Below, in pieces: positions 11,567 through 24,200 of a stretch of 64,000 nt of DNA. Position numbers and translations under genes: made by a program. The stretch's first letter is position 1. Every line of letters starts with the position of its first letter. This DNA is from Crotophaga sulcirostris. Lineage: Eukaryota > Chordata > Aves > Cuculiformes > Crotophagidae. The stretch covers positions 593,757-657,756 of the forward strand of contig VYZB01000211.1 of assembly GCA_013397455.1 (NCBI GenBank). The letters run 5' to 3'. The notes beneath the pieces were generated by a model, which was given only the letters and a program-made list of their open reading frames with translations, was not told the origin of the DNA and searched no databases.

Positions 11567-12489
11567 AAAGAGATAAGTTAAAAAGTGGTAAATTTAAAGA
11601 GCTCAAGTTGATTTTTTTTCCCCTAGAAGAGTAATACTTGACATGGCTGTAATGGGCATGTACCTTATTTAGTAAGAAGACTTTTGCAAGTAGAGAGGAT
11701 TCTTAATACAACAGGAAAGGAGAAAAAAAAAAAAAGACAGAAAAACAATCCAATACCAGGTACTTGAATGTACACAAATTCAATTTTTTAAAAAGTGTAC
11801 TTTACTAAATGTCCTGGGAAAGCTTAAATAAGGATCTTTTATATTTCCAGTACCACTTTAGTTCTCTGTACTAGTTTTAGGCTACAAAAATCTCTTCTGC
11901 AGTTCACCGATAAATTATGAAATTATTCCCCAAATGGCCAACTGAAAATCCATATTTGTATTATTCTGGATACTAGACAGTTAAAATAGTTGACGTATGA
12001 GTGTATTATGAGTGAACATATAGGTGACTGACTGAATAACATATAAAACATGAGATGCCATGATTTTTTCCCCTCACAAACACAAATATAGTTCAAATAT
12101 AATGTTTAAACTGTCCATGTCACTCTTCACTCTCCATAAGAAGAATCTGAACACTGGTCCTTATTGTTTAGCTGGGACATCCTTTAGAGATTATCAAGGT
12201 TATCGAGCTTTCTTTTTTAAAATCACTGTGTGTGTCTATCCACTCCCTGGTACTTATACAGAAGTGTATATGTACATGAAATCTTTTTCAATGTGGTCTA
12301 AACTGTTAGGCAGAAAATTTCATAGAGAAGTTAGTGCTGCGGGTCTTCTCTCTCTTGAACTACTACATAGCATCCATCGCTGCAGTATGTATGGATTTCT
12401 GGCAGAGCTGGACCCTAAAACTGAGGATGTCATCTTTATTCAAGAGCAAATCTGCTCTGGTTTGTTACCACAACAGTCTACTGGAATAG
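11567..12489. other. Gene-free sequence between two CR1 fragments
   Basis: A 145-codon open frame lies at 12060-12497 (plus). It shows no domain, signal peptide or family resemblance and stops within the start of the next CR1 fragment, so I treat it as chance. A run of 13-14 A lies near 11724. Confidence 0.6.
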
Positions 12490-12680
12490 AAAATTAGGAA
12501 TGTTTTTCCCATCCGTTATTACACTTAGATTTGTTCAATGCCCCATCCCTGGAGATGTTCAAGGCCAGGCTGGATGGGACTTTGAGCAGCCTTATCCAGT
12601 GGAAGGTGCCCCTGCAGGGAGGTTAGAACTGGGTGACCTTTAAGGTCCCTTCCAAACTAAAGCATTCTATGATTCTATGA
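12490..12680 (+). mobile_element. CR1 LINE 3' end with terminal octamers
   Basis: Shows the CR1 series 'gccccatccctggagatgttcaag', 'ccaggctggatggg', 'ggtgacctttaaggtccc', 'ttccaa', then ATTCTATGATTCTATGA, the 3' octamer array diagnostic of avian CR1. The first 50 bases (from about 12490) are more diverged and may carry an internal deletion. It is 5'-truncated, as is usual for CR1, and non-coding. Confidence 0.93.
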
Positions 12681-13471
12681 AAGATTTCCTGGGTGCAAAT
12701 ATAGCAACACATTCCATAGTTTCTTCAGACTCCTTATAAAATGTTTACTTAAATCCATTACAAATCATACAGATTTACAAATCACTGTGTGGAAAATGAT
12801 CAACCCATGCTGATTTATGGAGCTGCTTTTATTGAAGAGGATAAACAGTAGTTCTGAAATGAAGCATTGCAACAGTGCATGGGAGAGTTCTGCATTTGCT
12901 CTGTCTCAATGAATTTGTATCAGAGGTACTTAGATTAGAAATAAAAATATTTTTCTTTTTAACTGCCAGCAGTGAAAACCTTGTACTGGGTTGTGAAAGT
13001 CACTGCCAGCAGTAAAGTTTTCTCAGGCCAAATTATTACAATTGAGTAGACACCTTGTCTCCAGTAGGGTTGTGCAGGTGCAAATAAGGGCAGCATTTGG
13101 CATTCCAGTGGGAAATTCAGAGACAGAACAACTTCACTGATGACATATGAACCTGACTAGAATCCAGCTTACTCCTCCAAAGCTGTTGGGTGTGCTAGCA
13201 AGCAAAAAAAGAGTTACGAATCAAAGTCAAAACACACAATTGTTTCTGAAGCAGACACGTATGACTCATAGGGAACCTATCATTTGAGAAGGAAGCTGCC
13301 TTTCCTTTGAGTCACCTTCAGCATGTGTCCATTTGACATGATCTAGCATTTATAACCAAACAAAACAGAAAATTAAGTACCTGAAGTACAATGAAACATT
13401 TGGAAATTTACAGAGCTGATGATTCACAATTAGGAGCTTGGTTGCAGAGGAATGACTATTTCCTAAACCAC
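12681..13471. other. Gene-free sequence with a small spaced duplication
   Basis: ACTGCCAGCAGT occurs at 12962-12973 and again at 13002-13013, exactly 40 bases apart, with the following bases also similar. No gene is recognised. Confidence 0.6.
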
Positions 13472-13590
13472 TTAGGCACCTCTGTGACTTTTGAGTCAAG
13501 ATTCACAGAATCACTTAGCTGGCTGATCCTGCTGGCCATTGTGAATCCCGGTTTAGGTGCCTATCTCCTCTGGATGCCTAAATTGACCTC
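13472..13590. mobile_element. Old palindromic repeat (MITE-like), decayed
   Basis: Nested inverted repeats are present: TAGGCACCT (13473-13481) with AGGTGCCTA (13555-13563), and inside them GATTCAC (13500-13506) with GTGAATC (13541-13547). The wording 'ttaggcacct...gactttt' and 'tttaggtgcctat...atgcctaaat' resembles an old repeat that I associate with bird, crocodile and turtle genomes. The family name is not certain. It could also be a simple chance hairpin. Confidence 0.45.
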
Positions 13591-14978
13591 TTAAACTTTG
13601 CCCATCAGCCCTTCAGTCTCTGCCTTTTGGTCTTTACTCTTCCAAACTTCTCAGTATCTGGGACTGGATGACACTCTTCCAGCAACCGTTTTCCATTTAA
13701 GCTTAGCTTATTCTGTGTTCTGAGAAAAAATAACAACTGCAGTATTTCATGGGCCACAACATTGGGAAATGCATGGTGGCTGTTGGGTTTTGGCAGTAAC
13801 AACTGAGTAACAGTAACTTGTTTCCAGGTGAAGCTGGGATAAAAAATCCCAGATTGAATTATTTTCTGGTTTAAAGGCCAGTGGTACATTCAGTATTGGC
13901 CATGCAAAATGGGCTCATCAATGTAGAATGAGGTACAGCAAGAAGGAAATTATGGTCAGCTTCCCCAGGGAGGTACAGAATCAAGTGCAGGGGTGAAAAG
14001 ATTATTTTTAATCAAGTGGATAATCCTCTTCACTGTGCAATGGGAATTACCTCAGGTATAAACATTAACCATTGTAACTGTTAAATATGAGGGGATATTA
14101 GATTAATTATTGTGTAGATGTGAAATAAACTGCTGCAGCTTTTGCAGTATGTGAAAAGGACAACGGGTAGAGAGTCTAAATTGGGTATTTAGCTCAATAC
14201 ATAGAAAGATACTTTGATTTAGTGATCAGGTGATTTAATGTTGTTAGTTATAAATTCAAGGTGTATGGTATTGAATCATGTTGAATAATAATCACTTGTT
14301 CCACTTAACAATATTTAATGCAGTTATTGGAAATTCCACAGCAGGCAAAGGGAGCTGTGCTAACTACCTTACCCTGATTTTCACCAAGGTTTGCCTACCA
14401 AACTCCTCTGGATTTATTTGTGAATACAAATGTCATTGTTGGTTTATATTGGTGAAAGTTACATAAAGCTGCTGTTAAACATTTTTTTTTCAGTGAAGCT
14501 TATAAGTATTTTTTTCAATCTAAATCAGTGAATACAGGTACTTGCCAGGAAAAAAATATTTATTCTATGAAAACTGCTCATATATTAACATAAAGATAAC
14601 TGTACAATTATGAAATCATGCTTTGCTAGATGCAATACATTTCTTCTAATATTTTTTTCTTACTTTGAAAAATAATCATTCTTTGCCTTATAATTTCTGT
14701 TTTTCTTACAGATATACTTAAGGGTCTCATTGAATTCATTTAAAATACTGTCAGTAACCCAAGACTCTGAGATGGTATTTAGGTAACCATTGTAATGATA
14801 TATTAATTTTAATGGCTTTTAAAAGAACATACTATTCTAGTGATAAAACACTTTCATAAACATTTTTTAACCTAATAGCAGAAAGTCTGTGAAATTTGTA
14901 GGCTAAATTCAATTAAAATTTCTAATATAATAATTTAATTTAACTTTGTTTACCAGCACTTCACAAGGGCAACAGATT
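13591..14978. other. Gene-free AT-rich sequence
   Basis: No gene, known repeat or RNA is seen. Open frames are at most 94 codons (minus, 13605-13889) and not recognised. Confidence 0.6.
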
Positions 14979-15019
14979 TAACACACAGACATGCACACAC
15001 ACACATGCACACATGCATC
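14979..15019 (+). repeat. Imperfect (CA)n microsatellite
   Basis: About 40 bases of ACACAC interrupted by AGACATG and CATG steps. Confidence 0.9.
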
Positions 15020-16851
15020 CCTATACTAACATTGCAAATTCTCCACAACACATATTGCAGTGATATCTCTGTGTTACAAGTTAACAAGATAAGATTACAC
15101 ATAATATTTAACTGAATTTAGTTGCAACGTTCTGGAACAAGATCCTGTTTTACACCATGGGTAGATCAACTGGCTTATATGAGAGTCCCACAAAATGTAA
15201 AGAGATCATGACAACGTATTTTGTATAGAGTTTAAGCAATTTTCAGCAATGTATAAATATTACTTTGTGTCTCTAGATAGCTTTAGATTAAGGTTAACAT
15301 TGTTGAAATATCTACATCTGCTTTTCTTCTCACTGTGATGTTTATCACCTAATAAAAATGCTAAAGTTACCAAGGAAAGATGTTTAATTTGTTCTTACTG
15401 CTCAGTTGCATGTTGCATCCTATTTTGTAGTAAATGGCACAATGTCCCAAGTGGGCTGCCATACTGTCAGATACATTATTTATACATAACATTACTGGTT
15501 AATCAATGAACAAAAACGCAGGAGCCTTTTCCCCCCTTTTTCTGTGACATCTTTAAAGCTACAGTAGCGAAGAACAATTTTGCAATGTATTATACTGTTA
15601 CTCACTTTTGAAAATAGCTTCAGGAGTTTCCTGGCACAGTGTGCACAATGCATCTGATTAAATTGAATGTGATTGTTAGACAAATGCAGTAACAATTTGT
15701 GCAATGCAGGAGACTAATTTAGTTAACCATGTAAGCTAGTCTTATTTTCCAGTTAAAAGTGAGCAAAATGTATTCCAGCAAATGTTTCTGACAGATTTTT
15801 TTGAAAATCTGACATGAAAACTGAATAGCCCACTATGATTTTTCAACTGTGTTTACAAGAGAGCCAGAATTTAAAAAGTCACTTGAATGCTCAGTAGTTT
15901 CGGAAGTTGACCCTGAACCAAAAGGAAAATGCAATTTATAAGTGAGTGAAGAACTGAAGTATGAAAATATATGTGTGCAAATAAGACAAATGCAGCTGTA
16001 CGGTGTCACAGAACTACAAGGGATTTTTGTTTGTACTTCAGCTTATTCTGTCGTATTTTGTTCATAGGCATTTCAGATCAATACAAAATATTCAGCTCTG
16101 TTCCAGTGATTGAATGTGAATACATTATGTGCATACAAAAATAGTGATAATCTATGTTGATACAATAGTTCATTTTGCATTAGTGTCCTAGATGGGACAA
16201 TGTTAAGAAGCAATTTAAATGAAATTCATTTAAATGTCAGCTCTCATGCTTGCGATTTTTCTATAATTGGTTATTTAATTAAAATAATTCTCATAGTCAT
16301 TAATTTAGACTAAAACTTGCTGTGCACTGACATGTTTTAATTACATGGTATTAACAAAATTGATATGCTTTAAAAAAGCATGGTTAAATTTTAAACAAGA
16401 ATAAATTAGAAATCTCATAGATCATCCTACTTAGAGTATTTATGAGAAAAAATCAGTCATTTAAAATGTTTATTATAAACAAAGTCCCAACATTATTGTG
16501 CATGCATCGTATTTGGTTCCTGCTTCAGTGTGAGGAGACTTTTATGTTAACACAGCACCTCCATCTTCGAATTCTTTTAACCAACACACAATAAATAAGG
16601 TAATGAACCAAATTAAATATTAATAGAAATCCACATAAACCACAGAAGACAGACATAGAACTGACGTTTGAATTATACTATACCTTTGATATCATTAGGA
16701 CAACATATTAATGAAGTTTTAAAGGGTTGAATCTTTATCTACTGTTCATGAAGACAAAAACAGGATTATGTGAGCTTCCTTGTCAGGAATGGAAAAATAT
16801 TAAATATTTTAGTAAAACTACCTGAACAGGATAGAAGAACTAGAGTCTTAG
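15020..16851. other. Gene-free, very AT-rich sequence
   Basis: No gene is recognised. It includes the 23-bp palindrome at 16213-16235 and many TAATTA/ATTTAAAT-type motifs, the sort of composition sometimes seen in conserved non-coding elements. Conservation cannot be judged from one sequence. Confidence 0.55.
16213..16235. repeat. Perfect 23-bp palindrome
   Basis: Arms ATTTAAATGAA (16213-16223) and TTCATTTAAAT (16225-16235) are exact reverse complements around one central A. Confidence 0.95.
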
Positions 16852-17154
16852 GCACTGATCCTGTAAGGTAATCCATAAGCAAGGGTCCACATGCCCTTAC
16901 GAAGTACCCTGAAGTCAAAGGAACTACTTTCATAAATAAAGTAGGTAATTTGTTTTCAGGACTGGGCTTATATTCAAGAGTGTGAGAATCGGAATTTTAT
17001 TTCATTGTCTATTAATTAGACTAGCTCTATATTACTTTGACCTTTTTAATATTCTATGATTTAATTGGATGATCAGTCTACCTCAGCCTATGATTGCCAA
17101 TCATTCTGCAAAATATTCTTCTACTCTATTTTACTTTGATGTGTGCAGGATCAG
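16852..17154. mobile_element. Old hAT-type palindromic MITE, candidate
   Basis: The clearest part is 16852-16970: 'gcactgatcctgtaag' at one end, a central 'tgaagtcaaaggaactacttt', and 'ttttcaggactggg' at the other. This layout matches an old amniote repeat whose ends read CTGATCCTGCAA...TTGCAGGATCAG around a TGAAGTCAATGG core. A second end-like sequence, GTGCAGGATCAGACTCTT, lies at 17143-17160. Its CAGGATCAG (17146-17154) is the exact complement of CTGATCCTG at 16855-16863. So either one element of about 119 bp is followed by a separate end, or one element of about 300 bp is present. No transposase is encoded. Confidence 0.5.
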
Positions 17155-20100
17155 ACTCTTAATAACACGAAAAAAATGATTTTATTGTGAAAGACAAGGG
17201 CCAAAAAGGATGTATACAGACATCTAGAACTTTATTAATTCCATAACAAGATAACTTATCAGTGTTGCTTTTTCTGGCAGCCAACATGTGAAGGATATTA
17301 TACCTCTCTCAGCCTCTTCTCTTTCGATCCTCCTATTCAACACTGCACAGCCCGGAGTTTAAAATGCTACTCAAGACTGAGACTTTATCAGATCTCACAC
17401 TACTCACCAATCTAACTTGCAAAAACCACTGCAGTAACAAAATGCTGCCGGAAGGCAACTCTTGCATAGGGACTGTTTTCCATCTCCTCTTACAGTCTGA
17501 GGACTGTATTCATCTAAGTGTAAATGTCTAGATGTGAGCTCATAATTGTAGGCTCTTTATAGTCAGTGGAGAGCAATAGAGTAGAATGTCTCATTCCAAA
17601 GGACACACCATATTTCGTTAGATGGTATACACTAAAAGCGAGTACAGCTCTCCATTTACTATAAAGAAAGCCTAGGATTATGTCAGAGATTTAAGGTTCA
17701 GCTAACTGAATTCCACCTCTTCTCTCTGGACAGATTTGTGTGCTTTAATGTTTTGTTTGTTTCTGACTTATGCCTTTCTTTTTCTTTCTATTTTATGAAT
17801 ATCTGCGGTTTTCCATATTATAACTTCTATGTTTCTCTCAGTTTTTAAGATCTTTATTCTCCATACCTATGTGAAGAAGGGAAGACCTGCTATTTCTGTG
17901 GGATAACAGGAAAACTACTATCTTACCAAGATAGCACAGGATGTCTGTAGGGAAGCCAGGAACAAAGTCTAGCCCACTTAACCTGCATTGAAGTTCACAG
18001 TGCTAGCTGAGTGACCCATACTTCATAATTTTTCCAATATGACTTCTTTTCTGCTTTGATGCTGTACTGACATGGTTTTTTATGCAGTAGTAGCAGCATT
18101 CTCTTTTACCTTGTGAGCTGCTGAGGATTTTGACTTCTTAGTTGGAGCATATTGTACTACAGTTCTTGCAATAGAAAGTCTATAGGATACTTCTCTATAG
18201 CAAGTTAAAGTGTGATTGTAGCATATGTTAACTAAACCTGACTAGCACAATTAACATAATCTGCAAAAAATAGGAGACTAATTTATGGTATGCCAGCAAT
18301 GTAAAAGTTCGTGTATATCATGATGATCCTTAGTTCTATTCCAACTTCCAAATGTGAAAATGTTATCTTGATTTCACTGCTTTTCTCTGCAGGAAGCAAA
18401 TCAGCTAGTAAGGTTATACTAGTATCTCCAATAATTTGATTTTCCTTTCACACTGTCAGCATACTTTCTGAACTGTAAGTAACCCATATTTACGTTGCAG
18501 AAAATGTAGTAGTAAAAAATATTAACTAGAATAGATTCAGTAACATATTATCATCCCTCTTTAGCAATGAAGTTCATGGGTTATAGAATCCAGATGTGTA
18601 CTTATTAACTCATTTCCACGGTAAATGAAGCTTGTGACAGAAAGTTTTACTGATGCTAGAACTGGACCTCATTTACCCTCAGACTTTTTTCCAGGACTTC
18701 TGCAACATAAAAGTGTCTTCAAGTGTATGTAAATATAATCTGTTGATAGCCTCCCTCAAAAGTGTCCATCAGAGAAATCTTCAAGACTGACATCACTACA
18801 TTTTCAGTTTAAAATTTATATGCAACCTTAGCAGTGAAGCTTGCAATTCAAGCTTAATAACAACTTGGTCTTCTTGCTTACTTTATTGCTTAATACGTTG
18901 CTTCAATTGGGAATATTGAGAAGTCACCTTGAGAAGTACAGGATGGTCGCTTGCCATAGGAACTATGGTTCTTTAAATAAAGCATCTCTTTCTAGGTCCT
19001 CTAAGAATCTACCTTTTCCTTGTGGTCCCAGTTTCAGTTCAGACCAATCAGGAGGAACCACATCAGCTGATACCCTCATCCCAGCAGAGACAATTTTTCA
19101 GTATTCATGAAGCTCAATGTTCCTAGTGATTGATCTTCAGCCCACAAGCCAAATGTGCAATGTTGAGTCCTAGAAATCTGACTAGAAGTTTGAAATTAAA
19201 AAGAAAAGAAAAAAGAAAAAGAAAGGAAGCACAATCTTGAAGCTTAGTGAGACTGAATATGAAAATTCAAAATCTCTCTTCTGAGATAACAAATAGTCCC
19301 TGACTTTGCAGTAGGGCACAATACAATCCACAGCACTACTTTAGAGAAGATGGAGGGTGGGAACTAACTTTAGACTAAGCATCTCAATGAGATGTTGGTG
19401 GGTTTAAGCTGTCCTAATGGTCAGGGGAAATCTAGCCAATGCAGTCCACTAAGTCTAGATTGCTATTGAGTTCTCCTTGAAATTGATGCCTACATTTTGG
19501 CTGCTTGAATATATCTCTCAACTCTGGTATTGAATGAATGTCAGTGACTGAAACAAGTGTTCAGGCACAAAGGGTGGTATCCTACTACCTTAACGTAAGT
19601 GTCTGCTACCATTGAAGGTGTCCTAAGGTACATATCCTACACAGCCATTCCAGCAGGTGTGAATTCCTTATGGGTCTTGTGTCACAATTGACAGGTTTGT
19701 ATGGAATCTCACATGGTACTAGATGCCTGTGTTTAGCCTTCTGATTCCTATCTGTGTCTCTCGTACAAGAAAATTAACCTATATCAGCTTAACTTAACTA
19801 ATCAGATCCCACCTCAAAAATACATATTTTTATTTAGCTTAAGCACAGGTGAAGATTTTGAAACAGAGAGTGAGGGGAATTTGCTATGCTCCTAACAGTA
19901 TAGCAATTAACACCCCCCCCACTGACAATTAATGTAAAGCTACAAAACCTTTGGTGTTTTATTCTTCTTTTTTTTTTCTTTCTCTTTGTATCTTTTAGCA
20001 CTGTCTATATTGATATCCAAGTCCAAAATAAGATACATCATTTTCCAGACTGTAGCCTATGGAGTTGCTGAACACACTGGTATATTTTAGGAAACACATA

Positions 20101-21190
20101 AATGTAAAGATAAGATATGTGATATCACATATTCTGTAATTCCATCACAATTTGTTGATGTGTTGCCAACAAATCTGTTTCAATTTCAGGCTCAGAACTG
20201 ATGTTTTCTCTTGGAAGCTGGTCACCACTATACAAATGTGTTAGCCCCACTCTAAGCTTCATGCTGAAAAGAATTCAGAAATAGCCCTGGGTACATTTAG
20301 TTTTTCTTTGAAAAAGCTGTGGATTGCCATTAACTGACAAACGGTCTGCTGCCAAGTTCTTGCAAGAATTGTATTTGCTGTCTGATGCCAAACAGCCTCT
20401 TTAAATGCTAATGAACAAAGTATGGCAGGCATTCTGTTCTTGATGGATTATGCCTATACCTTCTGTGGTCAACAGAAGGGGAATTCCCGGCCCATATGAT
20501 TTCCATTCTGGCACACTACTCTTTTTCTCTGCTTACAAGGCAGTAAGCACTCAAATAGATTAGTCAATCTTATTTTTAAATTAAGCATAGCCTCTGCACC
20601 CTTACTCACATGTATAAAATCTGAAGGAACTATGCCAGCCTGCCTACGCACTGTATGTGTTTTGTTTTCTTTAGAGGATTAAGCTCCTGACTTTAATACC
20701 AGTGATGCTCACTGTATACTGATATGCCTTTTAAATTCAAACATGAATGTTTCATAATCAGCTGATTTACATGTTTGTCTTTACCACTTTGGAGGCAGAT
20801 TTAAGGAGTTACGTTTTTAAATTGTCTTCTTTAGTGGTTTTCATAATTTCCTGCTACTGAAAGAACAGGCTTGATACAGAAATATATTGAAGAACCATAT
20901 CTTGCTATCACATGTACATGTAATTTTATTCACATTCCTGGATACTTTCAATTGCATCTTCAAGTCTAGCTTTCCAAGAAGCATAAATTATGTAGCAAAT
21001 GGCAAGATCAGGAGTCACACATGGAAAAATTTTTGTGTGATGTGATATTTTAATTTGTTTTCATTGTAATTCTATAGCTGCTCTTAGTCAGATGATCCTC
21101 TCCTACAAGTTCAGAACCTGCTGAATAGGAAGGAAAAGTTGTTCTAGGACAACAAGCTATAAACTACAGAGACAATACAATCCATATTTA
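17155..21190. other. Gene-free AT-rich sequence, 4 kb
   Basis: No supported gene or transposable element. Small features are an A/G-rich patch at 19199-19227, a run of 8 C near 19913, and the palindrome ACATGTACATGT at 20910-20921. Open frames are all below 90 codons and not recognised. Confidence 0.6.
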
Positions 21191-21277
21191 GTATAGATAT
21201 AGATATATACAACATGTACATATATACATATATACAACATGTACATATATACATATATACAACATGTACATATATAC
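21191..21277 (+). repeat. 25-bp tandem repeat, about 2.7 copies, AT-rich
   Basis: The unit AACATGTACATATATAC plus ATATATAC (25 bp) starts at 21211, 21236 and 21261, the last copy being partial. The preceding 20 bases are a TAGATA/ATATAC run. Every unit contains the palindrome ATGTACAT. The plus-strand open frame beginning in it (Tyr/Ile/His-rich) is an artefact of the repeat. Confidence 0.95.
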
Positions 21278-24200
21278 AACAACAAGATATAAGATATGCT
21301 ATTAACAGAAATAAAGGATTTCAAAAGTTAGTAAGAAAAAATAAAAAATCCTTTTGTCAAATCATAAGGAGGGACTTTTTCGTTCTATGTGAGCTGCAGT
21401 TCATCTCTCTGAAGCTTAGAGTTGAGGTTGAGCCTTTACTGCATCCCCACAAGGATCCCACCAACTTAACTGTTGACAAGACACTCGTTTCTCACCTTCA
21501 TGCAATTTTATAAATAGCTTTACTAGTTAATTTGAAATAAAAATTTGATTAATTTGTTCAGGGAAGCAGATCTTCTAATGAAATGTGAGATTGTGGGGGT
21601 AAAAAAAGCATCTTGCCCTTCACATACCTATACAGACTGAAGGACTGCTTTTCTCTTTTCCACTGACCCATCTCTGGAGATTGTGGGTTTGAATTGAGAA
21701 AGTGTGTTTCTACAGTAAGAGGTTTAGTCAAAGCTTGTCCCTTTCTGTGGAGCAAAATTCTCAAGCTTTTGAATGAAATTCCCATAGGGAAAAGGAGAAA
21801 AAAATAAGAATGAGAGAAGTATTCTGTATCTGAGCTTTGCATGTCCTGGACATGTTTATCTATATATCCTGGATAAATCAAGATATCTTATCAGCTTCCA
21901 TTCAGCAGTAGCAAATGAAATGGATACCATATTTATAGGTATTAATATTACAAGAAAACAAACTTATTTGATAGCCTCACTCTCATTTGAAATGAGCAAT
22001 TTCTTCTAGTTCTCTAGCTATTTATAGTAAGACCTTTATAAGCTCAAACTGATTAATAGATGAGATCAATTTCAAGAATTTTGTTCTTGTTCAAAATCAC
22101 TTAATCATTTATTTTAGTAACGTTTTAAAGGCCATGTCTAGAATAGATTTGCACCCATGTCCCCAATGTGAATTTTTCACTCTTTGGCAGCATGCAATAG
22201 GTAGTGTATAATGACCTTTTCTCTGTTTGGCACAGGGATTAGAATAATATATTTGACCCTTTTTGCTCACCTGGGAGTGATGCTAGTCTCCATGTTCAAT
22301 AAAGTAAAATATGTCTCTGGTGTCCCAAGGTTAAGGCCATGACTTTAAACTATTTAACACATGCTATCAGACTGATTCACCTCTATCATACTCTACAGAG
22401 GGGTTGCTTTTATTTTTTTCTCTTTTTTTTTTTATTAGGCTGAATTATATATACTTCATCAAAACATTTTCTTATCCACAGTACAATTAAGGGAAATATT
22501 TTGCATTATAAACAAAGCAAGTTAACCTGGTCACATTGTGCATTATAACAGAATTTATGGCTGCATAAATAGTAGTGTAAACTTACAGAAAGACTGGTAA
22601 TTATAGTGCCATTGATGGTCTTTGTTGCTTTAATTCTGAAGCAGCCAGAATGATTAAACTGAATCTTAATCGACTTCTCCATTAAAAATGCTGGCAGAGA
22701 AGCTCCCTTAACCTTTCTCATTGATTGAACACAACAATCACCGTTCAATTATAATGCAAAAGGACATTTGTTATAATGTACGAAAGATGCATGAGCCATT
22801 TCCTTTTACTCAAGACAATCGATGACATGACTCCTACCTTAAAGAAGGTAAGGTGAAACTAGTGTACCTGGAAGAGCCCTAAAGTCAAAGCGAAATCCAG
22901 GCAACAGCAAACACTACAGTTTTCAGGGGATGGAAGATTATTTCAGTGAAAATAAATCAAGTAATTCCTCACTTAATGAAGAATAAATATGTTTGAAAGA
23001 TGGATACAAATACAGAATTGGAAGCAAATTCACAAAATTTAACTGTGAATTCCTATTTTATTAAACTAAGTCAAAGATTAAGTTACAAACTTTCATATAA
23101 GAGCCTAGATACAATGTAACTTCAACTAAAAGTCGGAGCTGGATTTTTAGTTTTAATGATTTTTATATCTTAATTTTGTGTTTATGGGGAATATTTTGTA
23201 TATTTCAATGGTCGCAATTCAGAATGAATAGAGCATGGTAATGTTGACTATGCTGAATATGAACACTACAATAACTACCAAATGGCATCATTTCTGGATT
23301 TAACAAACTAATAGGAAATATTTCTGAACCACAGAAAGCATAGGATTTTCACAACACCAATTACTTTAATTACATATTTTTTTCCTAAAGTGAACTGCAG
23401 GAAAAAGGCCACAGATAGTTAACGCATCACACACGTTTGGAAAGATTTCTCTTTAAGAGCTAACTTTCACAGGCTTTCTAGTGAGATCTATCTATTAGAG
23501 TTGGTAAAAACTCTTTCACTTCAGTTCGAAAATAGCATAGTTTTGGAGTTGGTGTGAAAGCTCTCAAGCCACTCTTGCTCTCTGTTGCTAGAATCAAGGA
23601 ACTGGAAAGTCACTGGCAGAGAGAAGAAGGAGCAGCCAGGTTGCTTGTGCTGTTTATGCCACTCACAGATGTGGAGCTTGCCTCTGCATCGATTTGCACC
23701 AACTCATGTCATCCCCGGAGCTGCTGAAATTTGTCAGAGAGAGCCCTGCTCCCGAAGCTCTGTTGTACATTTTCATCTCCACTCACCAGACTGATTGTAC
23801 TTAGTTTCCATCTCCAGCGTCTGAGTAGTATAAATCCATTCAAATTTTCTCTTTTAGTGTCTTGACCATTTTGCAGCAGTTCTTTGCTTTCTCCACTAAG
23901 TCTTTGGGTTCAGTGTATATGAAGGACAGGATTGAATACTAATTCAAAATTATCTATATACTGCTCATTGTTTTCAATTTAGCTATTCTATCTTTGTTAA
24001 AGCATGGAGGTACAGTTCAACATTCATTTTCTGAAAGATGTTAGTGCTGCCATCAGATTTTAAAAGCATCATAATACAATACTGGTTTTCTGAATCCTTA
24101 CTTACATTTCCCAGTAGAAATCACCATCTGCTGCTGATATCTGCCTGGGTAATTATTTCTTCTCTTGCTTAGCCTCTTTCTTATATTACTTCAACTTCTT

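Noticed and set aside
12060..12497. 145-codon open frame on the plus strand
   Set aside because: No recognisable domain, signal or neighbours. It ends in CR1 sequence, and chance is likely at this length in 64 kb.
18889..18912. TTATTGCTTAATACG resembling the microRNA miR-137
   Set aside because: Only the first 11 bases agree. The following bases differ and no hairpin forms around it.
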